Origin: Winogradskyella thalassocola
GTDB taxonomy: Bacteria > Bacteroidota > Bacteroidia > Flavobacteriales > Flavobacteriaceae
Assembly: GCF_900099995.1 (NCBI RefSeq)
Contig: NZ_FNCZ01000002.1
Location: 186,001 to 250,000 of the forward strand
Direction: 5' to 3'
Length of the DNA: 64,000 nucleotides
Part shown: in pieces, positions 24,888-33,989 of the stretch
Layout: each line of letters begins with the position of its first letter
Position numbering within the stretch: the first letter of the stretch is position 1
Translations under genes and position numbers: made by a program
Notes under the pieces: model-generated
What the model saw: the letters and a program-made list of their open reading frames with translations, nothing else
The model's database searches: none
Told to the model about the DNA's origin: nothing

Positions 24888-25496
24888 ATGAATGAAACCA
24901 TAATCGAAAGATTTACTTTTTTTGTTATAATTGGCATCTTGTTATACATTGCTTTGAAACTCAAGATCGCACAATACAATAAAAAAAGAAAGCAAAAAAA
25001 GAGATTTGCAAGAGGTCTAATGTTAGAAAATAAAGCTCGTGGATTTTTGCAAGACAAGGGATATTCAATAGTAGGAGAACAAGAACAATATTTTCATCGT
25101 TATAAGGTGAATAATAAGAATTTTGAATCAAAAATTATATTAGATTATGTAGTAGAAAAGGATGGTAAAAAGTTTATAGTTGAAGTGAAATCAGGTAAAT
25201 CGGCTATATCGGTTCAGGATAAAAATTCAAGACGTCAACTTTTGGAATATGATTTTGTTATAGAAAATGACGGTATATTTTTACTCGACATGGAAAACAG
25301 AACAATGAAGCTTGTGAAATTTTATACTAAAGCAGAACATCAACGATTTTATTTCTATAAATTCTTATTAGTTCTTGCTACTATTGGTATTTTAATTCCA
25401 TTTTGGAACATCAAAATACTATTAATGATACTCATTGTTTTAATTTGGAAATATCCAGAAAAGACAGAGTCAGTTTTGAACATGATTTCAATTTGA
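24888..25496 (+). CDS. Membrane-anchored PD-(D/E)XK nuclease-like protein
   Basis: The 202-residue protein has a membrane helix at ~9-26 (FFVIIGILLYIALKLKIA), a basic stretch (NKKRKQKKRFARG), then a restriction-endonuclease-like core: Glu in MLENKARGFL (~48), Asp in IILDYVVEKDGKK (~86) and FIVEVKSGKSA (E-x-K, ~97-99), with a following helix. Two more helices near the C-terminus (~158-195) bring the chain back to the membrane. The nuclease core would face the cytoplasm, next to the entry point of phage DNA. It lies after the operon terminator, so it may be separately expressed. Nuclease activity is inferred from the motif set; inactive members of the family exist. Confidence 0.68.
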   Translation: MNETIIERFTFFVIIGILLYIALKLKIAQYNKKRKQKKRFARGLMLENKARGFLQDKGYSIVGEQEQYFHRYKVNNKNFESKIILDYVVEKDGKKFIVEVKSGKSAISVQDKNSRRQLLEYDFVIENDGIFLLDMENRTMKLVKFYTKAEHQRFYFYKFLLVLATIGILIPFWNIKILLMILIVLIWKYPEKTESVLNMISI

Positions 25497-25584
25497 CAAA
25501 CAATACTGTTAGAAAGCGAGAATAGAATTTCTAAAGGGCTTATTAGCTAAAAGATAACTTAGGGCATTAAAAAACGTTACGATC

Positions 25585-25872
25585 ATGACTATTAAAATCA
25601 TAAAAATCACATTAGCAATCCTACTATTACTCTGCCTTCTAGACATGCCCTACGGATTCTATCAATTCGTTAGGTTTGCGGCATTAGTTGGCTTTGGTGT
25701 TCTGGCTTTTAGAGCTAATGAGGAAAATAACAAAACAGACATGGTAATATATGGAACACTAGCTTTATTGTTTCAACCCTTTTTTAAAATTGCGCTTGGT
25801 AGAGACATATGGAATATTGTGGATGTCGTTGTGGCTTTGGGACTAATTTTTACTCTATTCAAAAAGAAATAG
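25585..25872 (+). CDS. Small membrane protein, DUF6804-like
   Basis: The 95-residue protein has three membrane helices (~5-22, ~30-45 and ~74-92) and the segments PYGFYQFVRF and LFQPFFKIALGRDIWNI. These segments match my memory of a short Bacteroidetes membrane family (DUF6804). No catalytic residues are seen. It is in the cargo zone between the main nuclease gene and its remnant copy, a place where unrelated small genes gather. It could be a simple passenger. Its function is unknown. Confidence 0.55.
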   Translation: MTIKIIKITLAILLLLCLLDMPYGFYQFVRFAALVGFGVLAFRANEENNKTDMVIYGTLALLFQPFFKIALGRDIWNIVDVVVALGLIFTLFKKK

Positions 25873-25932
25873 GGAGATGCTTTGTAAAGTTAGTTTCATT
25901 CTTATTTGTAGCAATTTTTTTTAATAATCTAT

Positions 25933-26037
25933 TCTGGTGCGGTAGATTATCTTCAAAATTGTGAAAATTTAGCTATTGCAAGAGGAGTTTCAGATCATCC
26001 ACCTGTCTATTTAGAGTTTACCATTGATTTAAACTAA
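25933..26037 (+). pseudogene. Remnant of the 3' end of a second DNase I-fold lipoprotein gene
   Basis: An unannotated stretch reads SGAVDYLQNCENLAIARG and then VSDHPPVYLEFTIDLN before a stop codon. This matches the last 34 residues of the gene at 23412-24377 (SGVVDFVQHCENLILSRM, then ISDHLPVFLEFTIKGN) in order and spacing, including the catalytic SDH. At DNA level the two are clearly diverged, so it is an old paralogue whose body has been lost. It ends 14 bp before the next gene, in the same relative place as the intact copy ends before its small Cys gene. Confidence 0.8.
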
Positions 26038-26050
26038 AACTAGTATTATT

Positions 26051-26749
26051 ATGTACTTAAAAAAAACAATATTTCAAGTTCTTATTATTTTATTTTGTAA
26101 TACAGCATTTACTCAAAACGACAATGATTACTTCGTTAAAAAGGTAGAAAACGGAGTGGACGAAATTCTTAAACTTAATGAATTTTTAAATGAAAATGAA
26201 AGTATTTCATCTCATACATTTGTAGATATAAATGAAAATAAATATTTATTTACTCAATCTTATTCAGGTGGTGCACATTGTTGCACAATTGTAAGTGCAT
26301 ATAAATATGACAATACAAATAATTATTTCATTTTTGCAGATTCTTTTATGCGCGATGGAGATTCAGTGACTATTGAAAATTATCCATTTGAAGTGTTTAG
26401 TCGCGTTAATTACTTTTATACATGTTATGCTTGTTTTAAGTTTTTGGACTGTGATGAGTTCTATCAAGATTATTACATAATAGAAAACAATTCCTTTAAA
26501 CTAATTAGCAGTGGCGCTTTGCAAGAAATGATAACATGTTTTAAAGAGCAAATGCTTAGTCTAGAAATTCCTAATTTAGATAAAAACGGAATGGATAATG
26601 GAGAAAGAAGCCTAATTCTAAATCAGCTCAATAAAATTTTTAAAATTCAACGTGATATTAAGGTCATAACAGACTTGTATAAGAATTATGTGCCTGAATT
26701 TGAAAATAAATATGAATTGTGGGCTGAAATGGTTGAAATAATAATGTAA
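26051..26749 (+). CDS. Hypothetical secreted protein
   Basis: The 232-residue protein starts with a signal peptide (~1-22, ending NTAFTQ). The mature part contains a Cys-rich middle (GGAHCCTIVSAYKY, YTCYACFKFLDCDEFY) with six Cys that could form disulfides, and a helical C-terminal part (~165-232). No family is recognised. GGAHCC and the following beta segments recall proteins that report on solute or calcium load, but no assignment is made. It follows the nuclease remnant by 14 bp, so it may once have been the second gene of a nuclease plus partner pair. Confidence 0.5.
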   Translation: MYLKKTIFQVLIILFCNTAFTQNDNDYFVKKVENGVDEILKLNEFLNENESISSHTFVDINENKYLFTQSYSGGAHCCTIVSAYKYDNTNNYFIFADSFMRDGDSVTIENYPFEVFSRVNYFYTCYACFKFLDCDEFYQDYYIIENNSFKLISSGALQEMITCFKEQMLSLEIPNLDKNGMDNGERSLILNQLNKIFKIQRDIKVITDLYKNYVPEFENKYELWAEMVEIIM

Positions 26750-26833
26750 AATTGATTTCTCTAATATTAAAACTCAGTCTCATATTAATAATTTAGTAAT
26801 GCAACAGTCTAATTAATACTGTATTTTTCACTT

Positions 26834-26854
26834 TGAAACCTTAAGGTTTTTTTT
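26834..26854 (+). terminator. Possible weak terminator before the MORN-repeat gene
   Basis: AAACCTTAAGGTTT (26836-26849) is a perfect palindrome followed by a T run. The loop is minimal, so the stem must open at its centre. Confidence 0.4.
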
Positions 26855-26956
26855 ATCTTTAATGTTCCCTAAACTAATTCTTAGTCAATGTTTTTAAAAC
26901 ATTATTATAATGTTTTAAAAGGCTATTTTTTTAATGATGTAATTCAACCGCTTTTT

Positions 26957-29329
26957 ATGATATCTAGATTATTTTTAGTTTTTTTATGCAGCTTTTGCGC
27001 TACAGTTTCTGCTCAAAATATTAGCCTAAACGACCTTCAAGTTGCTTGTAGTAAATCCAATTGGGAATATGCCAATCAATATCTATTAAATAAAGGTTGG
27101 GAGTATTATGGCTCTGATAAAGGTTCTACAGATGAGTATAATACTATTACATGGTCATATAATAAGTCGAGTTATAATGATAAAGCAACAGCATGGTTTT
27201 ATTTATACACTTATGATGGCTTACCAAATAAAATAAATTACGCCGTTTTCAACAAAGAGGCATACCAAAAAATTCAACGTTCGCTTAACTCTCTTGGTTA
27301 TAAATTAATAAATAATAGTATTGAAGACGATGCTATCATAAATAACTATGCTAATAAAACTTACATGTTGAAGATTACTACAGAAAAAAGAAAGAAAGAG
27401 GATGACTATTCTTCTTCTGACGAGAGTTTTACTGCATATCGATTTTTATTGATAAAAAAGAATAGTGTTTACGATCCAGATAATGGAAAAAAGAAACTGT
27501 TTTTTGAGAATACTGATCAAATTGAAATTGAGTATTATTTAAGAGATGGTAAATTTGAAGGTGAATATAAGGGATATTATAAAAATGGCAATTTAAAAAT
27601 GGTTGGTCATTATAAAAATGATAGAAAAATAGGAGTTTGGAAAGAGTATTCTGATCAAGGAGAATTATCTACATCATATGCAATGTTAAACGGTAATTTA
27701 GAAGGAGCTGTGAAACTTTATGATAATGGACTTTTAACAAATGAAAATAACTTCACTAAAGATAAACTCCAAGGGGTAGGTAAAACATATCATTATGACA
27801 ATGACGGGATTTTATATGGGGTAGAAAAATTTAATTATGATGATGATAAATTGCATGGTAGATTTGAATTTGTATATGTTGATAAAGATAAAAATGAGCG
27901 TATTTTAAGCTATAAATATTACAAAAACGGCATTAAAGAAGGTGTTTTTCAGGATTTTGAAGGAGATAGTCTTATTCTTGGTTCTTATGAAAACGATAAG
28001 CTTAACGGTTCTTATAAGATTTTTATAGATTATAATAAGCGATTTGATGGTGGTGTGATAGAAACTGATACCACTCAATTAACAATCGAAGCAAGAGGTT
28101 ATTATTTGAATGATGTGAAGCACGGATATTGGAAAGAATATGGTATATCTGGTAGTTTAGAAGCAGAAGGAAACTACACTAATGACAAAAAATCAGGACT
28201 TTGGAAATCTTATTATTTAACTTTTATTAATAGACGCACAGGAGAATTAAATGAGCACTCACAAGAGCTTTATTTGGAGGAGAATTATAAAAATGGTTAT
28301 AAAGAAGGGGAGTCAAAACGCTATTCATACTTAGAAAGTAAACCAATAGATTGTAAATTAATAAAATCGCCGTCAAAATCTGAAACGGATAATTGTACCT
28401 ATATAAATTATGTAAAGAAAACGACAATTTCTAATTATAAAAAAGAGAAATTACACGGAGACTATTTAGTAAAAGACAGTATTGGAACTATTAAGTTCAA
28501 AGGTCAATATAAGGACGGAGTAGAAGATGGTTTTTGGTTAGAAAGTTATGTTATAAATACCGATGATGAACCTATCAATGTTTTTAGAGAGGGACAGTAT
28601 GAAGAAGGATATAAATTTGGCAAATGGATAGAATATGTTAATAAAGCTAACATATTTCTAGAATACCATTATAAAGGAAATCTCCTTCATGGCGATTATA
28701 CCGTTTATAATATTGATGGTTTAATAAAAGAATTGAAATCCTTTGATAGTGGGAAATTAAAAAAACTAAATGTTTATGATGAGAATGGGATTATCACAGA
28801 TGAAAAATACCATATTCTTTCGGAAACGAATAGTAACATAAAAGTAAAATACTTCAGTGCGTTAAGCAATGGCAAAACATTTGAAATAGATTACTTAGTA
28901 ACCAAACCAGAAAAAGAGTTATCTCACCACGATTTTAAAGAGGTATTTCATGCGCAGTTAAAAGATGAAACTAAACATTATCAAAATGGATTATTTCTTA
29001 TACGGAATCAAGATGGTAGTACTTCAATTAAAGGAGAAACGTATAGAAATGTGAAAATTGGAACTTGGGAATATCACTACCCTAAGCAAAACGTAAAGAT
29101 TATAACTACTTACATAGACCATAGCAACAATTCCGATTCAGAAATCTATTACACCATAGACTCTGATCAATTGTTTGATGGCGATTTTATCTATACCAAT
29201 AGAGAAACCGATGGCTCAGAAGAACGACGTATTAGAGATGGACTTAGAAATGGTAATACCATTTATTTTGATAAGACTGGAAATAAGGTTAAGAAAGAGA
29301 AATATAAAGACGGAATTTTAAAAGAATAA
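26957..29329 (+). CDS. Secreted MORN-repeat (YwqK-type) protein
   Basis: An upstream in-frame ATG at 26888 would add 23 residues that hide the signal peptide. The ATG at 26957 gives MISRLFLVFLCSFCATVSAQ, a good signal sequence, and is preferred. After a ~160-residue N-terminal domain there are many MORN-type units of about 20-24 residues with the patterns YKNGNLK, GHYKNDRKIGVWKEY, KLHGRFEF and NDKKSGLWKSYY. They run almost to the end (KKEKYKDGILKE). Such proteins are common in Bacteroidetes and may form long beta-rich rods at the envelope. It ends 10 bp before hsdM, so it may drive or share the transcript of the RM operon. Whether it belongs to that system or is independent is open. Confidence 0.7.
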   Translation: MISRLFLVFLCSFCATVSAQNISLNDLQVACSKSNWEYANQYLLNKGWEYYGSDKGSTDEYNTITWSYNKSSYNDKATAWFYLYTYDGLPNKINYAVFNKEAYQKIQRSLNSLGYKLINNSIEDDAIINNYANKTYMLKITTEKRKKEDDYSSSDESFTAYRFLLIKKNSVYDPDNGKKKLFFENTDQIEIEYYLRDGKFEGEYKGYYKNGNLKMVGHYKNDRKIGVWKEYSDQGELSTSYAMLNGNLEGAVKLYDNGLLTNENNFTKDKLQGVGKTYHYDNDGILYGVEKFNYDDDKLHGRFEFVYVDKDKNERILSYKYYKNGIKEGVFQDFEGDSLILGSYENDKLNGSYKIFIDYNKRFDGGVIETDTTQLTIEARGYYLNDVKHGYWKEYGISGSLEAEGNYTNDKKSGLWKSYYLTFINRRTGELNEHSQELYLEENYKNGYKEGESKRYSYLESKPIDCKLIKSPSKSETDNCTYINYVKKTTISNYKKEKLHGDYLVKDSIGTIKFKGQYKDGVEDGFWLESYVINTDDEPINVFREGQYEEGYKFGKWIEYVNKANIFLEYHYKGNLLHGDYTVYNIDGLIKELKSFDSGKLKKLNVYDENGIITDEKYHILSETNSNIKVKYFSALSNGKTFEIDYLVTKPEKELSHHDFKEVFHAQLKDETKHYQNGLFLIRNQDGSTSIKGETYRNVKIGTWEYHYPKQNVKIITTYIDHSNNSDSEIYYTIDSDQLFDGDFIYTNRETDGSEERRIRDGLRNGNTIYFDKTGNKVKKEKYKDGILKE

Positions 29330-29339
29330 TACCCATTAA

Positions 29340-30908
29340 ATGGCCAAAAAAGCAACAACCAAAAAAACAAAATCCATAGAAGAAACCCTTTGGGATTCAG
29401 CAAATAAACTACGCGGAACGGTAGAAAGCTCAGAATACAAACACGTAGTATTAGGTTTAATATTCCTAAAATTTGCGAGTGATAAATTTCAAGTTCGTAG
29501 ACAAGAAATTATAGACGATGGCAAAGAAAAGTTTGTAGACATGGTAGAATTCTACACACAAAAAAACGTGTTCTATTTAACCAAAGAATCGCGTTGGAGC
29601 TACATAATAGCAAACGCCAAACAAGATGATATTGCCTTAAAAATAGATACTGCTTTATATACCGTAGAAAAAAATAACCCATCGCTTAAAGGTGCGTTGC
29701 CAGACAACTACTTTTCGCGTTTAAATATGGACGTGAGCAAGCTAGCCGCTTTGCTAGACACCATAAACAATATAGACACACTTAAAGACCAACAACAAGA
29801 TATTGTTGGTAGAGTGTATGAGTACTTTTTAAGCAAATTTGCCATTGCAGAAGGAAAAGGAAAAGGCGAATTCTACACGCCTAAAAGTATCGTCAACCTT
29901 ATTGCAGAGTTAATAGAACCGTACAAAGGGAAGATTTACGATCCTGCTTGTGGTTCTGGTGGTATGTTTGTGCAGTCTATGAAGTTTATAGACAGCCATA
30001 ATGGTAACAAAAAAGACGTTTCTATTTATGGGCAAGAATACACAGCAACCACCTATAAGTTAGCAAAAATGAACCTTGCCATACGTGGAATAGCTGCCAA
30101 TTTAGGTGATGTGCCAGCAGATACTTTTGGTAAAGACCAACACCCAGATTTAAAAGCAGATTATATTATGGCAAACCCACCTTTTAACCAAAAGGATTGG
30201 AGAGCTACAGACGAATTACTGGACGATCCACGTTGGAGAGGTTATGAGGTACCACAAACTGGAAATGCCAATTATGGTTGGATTCTAAATATGGTCTCTA
30301 AACTCTCAGACAATGGAGTAGCAGGATTTGTTTTGTCAAATGGAGCTTTGTCAGGAGGAAGCACAGAATACTTAATTCGTAAAAAGCTTATCGAGAATAA
30401 ATTAGTGGAAGCTATTATTATTTTACCAGGCAGTATGTTTTACACCACAGATATTAGTGTTTCTATTTGGATTATAAATAACAACAAAAGAGAACGTCAA
30501 GTAAAGCTTAACAATGTTGAGAAAAACTACAGAAACAGAGAAGATGAAATTCTGTTTATGGATTTAAGACAGACAGGAATTCCTTTTGAGAAGAAATTTA
30601 TTCAGTTTTCAGATGGAAATATTGAAGAAATTACTGAAGCTTATCATAAATGGCAACAAAAGGAATCTGGTTATAAAAACATTCCAGAATTCTGTTATGC
30701 TGCTACACTTGAAGAAATACGTAAAAAAGATTATTCACTTGTCCCAAGTAAATACATTGAGTTTGTAAACAGAGATGAAAACATCAATTTTGATGAGAAG
30801 ATGAAAGATTTACAAACTGAATTTTCAAGTTTATTAAAAGACGAAGCGCAATCTAAAACCGAATTACTAAATGTGTTTAAAGACTTAGGTTATGAGATTA
30901 AACTATAA
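29340..30908 (+). CDS. hsdM: Type I restriction enzyme methyltransferase subunit HsdM
   Basis: The 522-residue adenine-specific DNA methyltransferase has an N-terminal helical HsdM domain (~12-140). It then has the AdoMet motif DPACGSGGMFVQSM (~200-213), preceded by GEFYTPKSIVNLI, and the catalytic motif NPPF in IMANPPFNQKDW (~278-289). It methylates the target adenines so that host DNA is spared. It opens the second, complete type I RM operon and overlaps hsdS by 17 bp. It is standard in length with no key residue missing. Confidence 0.95.
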   Translation: MAKKATTKKTKSIEETLWDSANKLRGTVESSEYKHVVLGLIFLKFASDKFQVRRQEIIDDGKEKFVDMVEFYTQKNVFYLTKESRWSYIIANAKQDDIALKIDTALYTVEKNNPSLKGALPDNYFSRLNMDVSKLAALLDTINNIDTLKDQQQDIVGRVYEYFLSKFAIAEGKGKGEFYTPKSIVNLIAELIEPYKGKIYDPACGSGGMFVQSMKFIDSHNGNKKDVSIYGQEYTATTYKLAKMNLAIRGIAANLGDVPADTFGKDQHPDLKADYIMANPPFNQKDWRATDELLDDPRWRGYEVPQTGNANYGWILNMVSKLSDNGVAGFVLSNGALSGGSTEYLIRKKLIENKLVEAIIILPGSMFYTTDISVSIWIINNNKRERQVKLNNVEKNYRNREDEILFMDLRQTGIPFEKKFIQFSDGNIEEITEAYHKWQQKESGYKNIPEFCYAATLEEIRKKDYSLVPSKYIEFVNRDENINFDEKMKDLQTEFSSLLKDEAQSKTELLNVFKDLGYEIKL

Positions 30909-32133
30909 ACGTTTAGGAGATTATATTGAACCTTGTAACGAAAAAAATGATGGAAATGTTATTAAAAAATTACAAGGAATTAGTAATAGAAAGTATTTTC
31001 AAAAAGCAAAAACAAATACTATTGGTATAGACTTATCTAAGTATCGAGTAGTTAGAACAGGACAATTTGCTTTTAATAGAGCAACCACTAGAAATGGAGA
31101 TAAAATATCTATTGCTTTACGTCATGGTAAAGATTGTATCGTCTCACCTTCATACAGAATTTTTAAATCTAAAGATGAAAATATTCTAAATTCCGAATAT
31201 TTAATGATGTGGTTTAAAAGACCAGATTTTGACCGTTATGCACGTTTTAAATCGCACGGAAGTGCGCATGAGTTTTTTGATTGGGATGAAATGCAAGAAG
31301 TAGAACTACCCATTCCTTCCATAGAAAAACAACGCGACATCGTAGCAGAATACAACACTATCGTCAACCGTATAAAACTAAACGAAACCCTCAACCAAAA
31401 ACTAGAAGAAACTGCACAAGCTTTGTATAAAAATTGGTTTGTAGATTTCGAGTTTCCTAATGCAGAAGGAAAACCTTATAAATCGTCTGGTGGTGAAATG
31501 GTTTATAATGAGGAGTTGGATGTTGAGATTCCTGAGGGTTGGGAAGTTCCAAAATTAATAGAATATACATCTTTAATCACAAAAGGTACTACCCCTAAAA
31601 GAATGTATACTCAATTTAATAGAGATAGAATAGTCTACATAAAGAGTCAATCAATTGGTAAAAATCATTTTATAAACCAATTAAAAATTAATTACGTTGA
31701 TTCTACTACTCATAATACAGAGTTAAAGAGATCAATAATACTTGAGAAGGATATTTTGTTTACTATAACAGGTGCAATGGTAGGTGATTTTGCTATTGCT
31801 GACAAAGAAATAACTCCTGCAAATACTAATCAAAATGTAGCTATAATTAGATTTAAAAATAATAATATTCATCCATATTACTTGTATTTTCTTTTGATGA
31901 GTAATTGGCATCAAGAATTTTTAATTGAAAATACCCAAGATGCGATAAAGCCAAATTTAAACTTAAAAATGATTGGAGATATGAGAATAATATTACCAAT
32001 AGAAACTGTTTTGGAGTTAACATATTTTATGATTAAACCAATTATTGAAGAAAAATATTATTTGCACTTTCAAATAAATAAGTTGGTAGAATTGCAAAAT
32101 TTACTTCTTTCCAAAATGTCAAAAACAGTATAA
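30892..32133 (+). CDS. hsdS: Type I restriction enzyme specificity subunit HsdS (second system)
   Basis: The 413-residue protein has two target recognition domains (~1-145 and ~205-385). They are separated by the conserved helix region with LPIPSIEKQRDIVAEYN and QALYKNWFVDFEFP (~140-190). The overlap with hsdM (17 bp) indicates coupled translation. It differs in both target domains from the HsdS at 3018-4283, so the two systems will recognise different sequences. The second half starts with WEVPKLIEYTSLITKG and a typical TRD beta core. It is followed 6 bp later by the OLD-type gene, so the operon continues into the nested genes. Confidence 0.93.
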   Translation: MRLNYKRLGDYIEPCNEKNDGNVIKKLQGISNRKYFQKAKTNTIGIDLSKYRVVRTGQFAFNRATTRNGDKISIALRHGKDCIVSPSYRIFKSKDENILNSEYLMMWFKRPDFDRYARFKSHGSAHEFFDWDEMQEVELPIPSIEKQRDIVAEYNTIVNRIKLNETLNQKLEETAQALYKNWFVDFEFPNAEGKPYKSSGGEMVYNEELDVEIPEGWEVPKLIEYTSLITKGTTPKRMYTQFNRDRIVYIKSQSIGKNHFINQLKINYVDSTTHNTELKRSIILEKDILFTITGAMVGDFAIADKEITPANTNQNVAIIRFKNNNIHPYYLYFLLMSNWHQEFLIENTQDAIKPNLNLKMIGDMRIILPIETVLELTYFMIKPIIEEKYYLHFQINKLVELQNLLLSKMSKTV

Positions 32134-32139
32134 AAGCCT

Positions 32140-33957
32140 ATGTCAGAAATTAGAATTAATTCTATATCAGTAGAAAATTATCGTTCATTTAAAGATAGAC
32201 AAAACTTTGTGTTTCCAGATGCTAATTATAAAAAGCCAGTTGCTATTGTTGGTTATAATAATTGTGGTAAAACGAATCTTTTAAATGCGATTCTGTATGG
32301 TTTGCAAGTTAATTTTGTTTCAAAAGATACGTTTTCACAAGATGATTTCCATAATAGAGATATGGATAATGTGCCTTTTATACTTTTAAATGCAACAAGT
32401 ACTAGAGAACCAAAATTTGATGGTGAAAAGTTTGCTAGTTTAACAGGCTATCATCGTTTAAAAATGTTTGTTGATGGAGAGGAAATTGAAGGTAGTAAAA
32501 TTGAATCATTAAATGGGTTAGCACAAATTCAAGGTTATGATGGCGCACCTAAGGACGATATAAATTATGATGCATTTGGAGCAACTAGATATTTCAATAT
32601 TTTCTATATTAATTTCCATAAAATTAAAGAAGAAATAAATACCAATAAAACAAGTTGGGGAAATCTTAGGTCTTTTTTAGCGAAACACATCAAAAAGATT
32701 GTAGATTCTGATGTCCCGATGAATGATAAAAAAGCTGTATTTGAAGAAGAAGTACAAGCTAGTACAGATAAGGTTTTAGAAGATTCAGAGTTAAATAGGT
32801 TTATAAGTCTTATTAAGAAAAATTATTCAAGCAATTTGCGTAACGATGATTGTTCAGTAAGTTTTGGTCTGCCTAATTATCACGATATTTTCTTAAAAAT
32901 GTTATTTAAGGTTGGCTTAAATGGAGATATAGAAAATCAAGTGCCTATTAGTCATTTTGGTGATGGTTATATTTCCATGTTTGTAATGGCTGTGGTTCAA
33001 TCTATTTCAGAATTTAATGACAATGATAAATGCTTGTTTTTATTAGAAGAACCAGAAAGTTTTCTGCACGAAAATCATCAAGAATATTTTTATAAAACTG
33101 TGTTATGTGGTTTAGCAGAGAATGACCATCAAGTCATTTACACAACACATTCTGATAAAATGATTGACCCTTTTGATACTAAGGGATTAATTAGATTAGA
33201 AATTAATGAGAACAACCAAACGGTTAAAAAATATAATAGTCTAGACGACTTTGATGTAAATATTGCAGATGACGATACCGGTGAACTTATCAATTATTCA
33301 AAGTACAATGAGTTTATTAAAACTATTGAGCCCAATTTGAGTAAGATTTTATTTAGCAAAAAAGTCATTTTGGTTGAAGGACCAAATGATGTTTTGGTTT
33401 ATAAATATGCTATAAAACAAAAGGTTTTAGAGTTTATAGCCAATGATGATGCAATAGTAAATAAAGAAAGGTATGCAGATACTTTTATGAATTTTGAAAA
33501 TGTTGCAATTGTCTGTCATCATGGAAAAGGAACAGCAAATTATTTAATTGAACTATGTAAACATTTTAAAGTCGATTATTTTGTTATTAATGATTGGGAT
33601 TTTGAAGATGAAGAATTATCTATTAATGATGTTTTTGGGTATTTAAATCTTGAACATTTAAAGGAAAGTGAAATCTATATAGGTAGTGATAAAAAAGCAA
33701 TGATTACTACAAATTGGAATTTGTTCGATAAGGCAGGAATAGATAAGATCCATTTTAATGTAAAGAAATTGGAGAGTGTAATTGGATATGGTTCTGATAA
33801 TAAAAGTAGTATTGCTATTTGGGAATTGTTAAATTCAGAAGCGTTTAAGTTTGATGAAAATTTGTTCCCAGAAAACCTTGAAGTCTTTTTAGGGTTAAAA
33901 GTAGATGATCCTTTTGGTTTATCGAAACTGGAAATAGATAACGATTTACCTTTTTAA
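32140..33957 (+). CDS. OLD-family ATPase with TOPRIM nuclease domain (nested in RM operon)
   Basis: The 605-residue protein has an SMC/ABC-type ATPase: ENYRSFKDR (~11-19), Walker A GYNNCGKTNLL (~39-49) and Walker B FLLEEPESFLHE (~303-314) with a following H-loop-like YTTHSDKMIDP. It then has a TOPRIM domain with VILVEGPNDVLVYKYA (~408-423) and DWDFEDEEL (~487). These are the features of OLD proteins (class 2-like overcoming lysogenization defect nucleases), as in Gabija GajA. A UvrD-type partner (GajB) is not present, so it is not Gabija. Here it sits between hsdS and the DUF262 genes, a nested antiviral nuclease that shares the RM operon. Activity is inferred. Confidence 0.82.
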   Translation: MSEIRINSISVENYRSFKDRQNFVFPDANYKKPVAIVGYNNCGKTNLLNAILYGLQVNFVSKDTFSQDDFHNRDMDNVPFILLNATSTREPKFDGEKFASLTGYHRLKMFVDGEEIEGSKIESLNGLAQIQGYDGAPKDDINYDAFGATRYFNIFYINFHKIKEEINTNKTSWGNLRSFLAKHIKKIVDSDVPMNDKKAVFEEEVQASTDKVLEDSELNRFISLIKKNYSSNLRNDDCSVSFGLPNYHDIFLKMLFKVGLNGDIENQVPISHFGDGYISMFVMAVVQSISEFNDNDKCLFLLEEPESFLHENHQEYFYKTVLCGLAENDHQVIYTTHSDKMIDPFDTKGLIRLEINENNQTVKKYNSLDDFDVNIADDDTGELINYSKYNEFIKTIEPNLSKILFSKKVILVEGPNDVLVYKYAIKQKVLEFIANDDAIVNKERYADTFMNFENVAIVCHHGKGTANYLIELCKHFKVDYFVINDWDFEDEELSINDVFGYLNLEHLKESEIYIGSDKKAMITTNWNLFDKAGIDKIHFNVKKLESVIGYGSDNKSSIAIWELLNSEAFKFDENLFPENLEVFLGLKVDDPFGLSKLEIDNDLPF

Positions 33958-33989
33958 AAATTAAACATAATATAAATTCAATAAAATAA

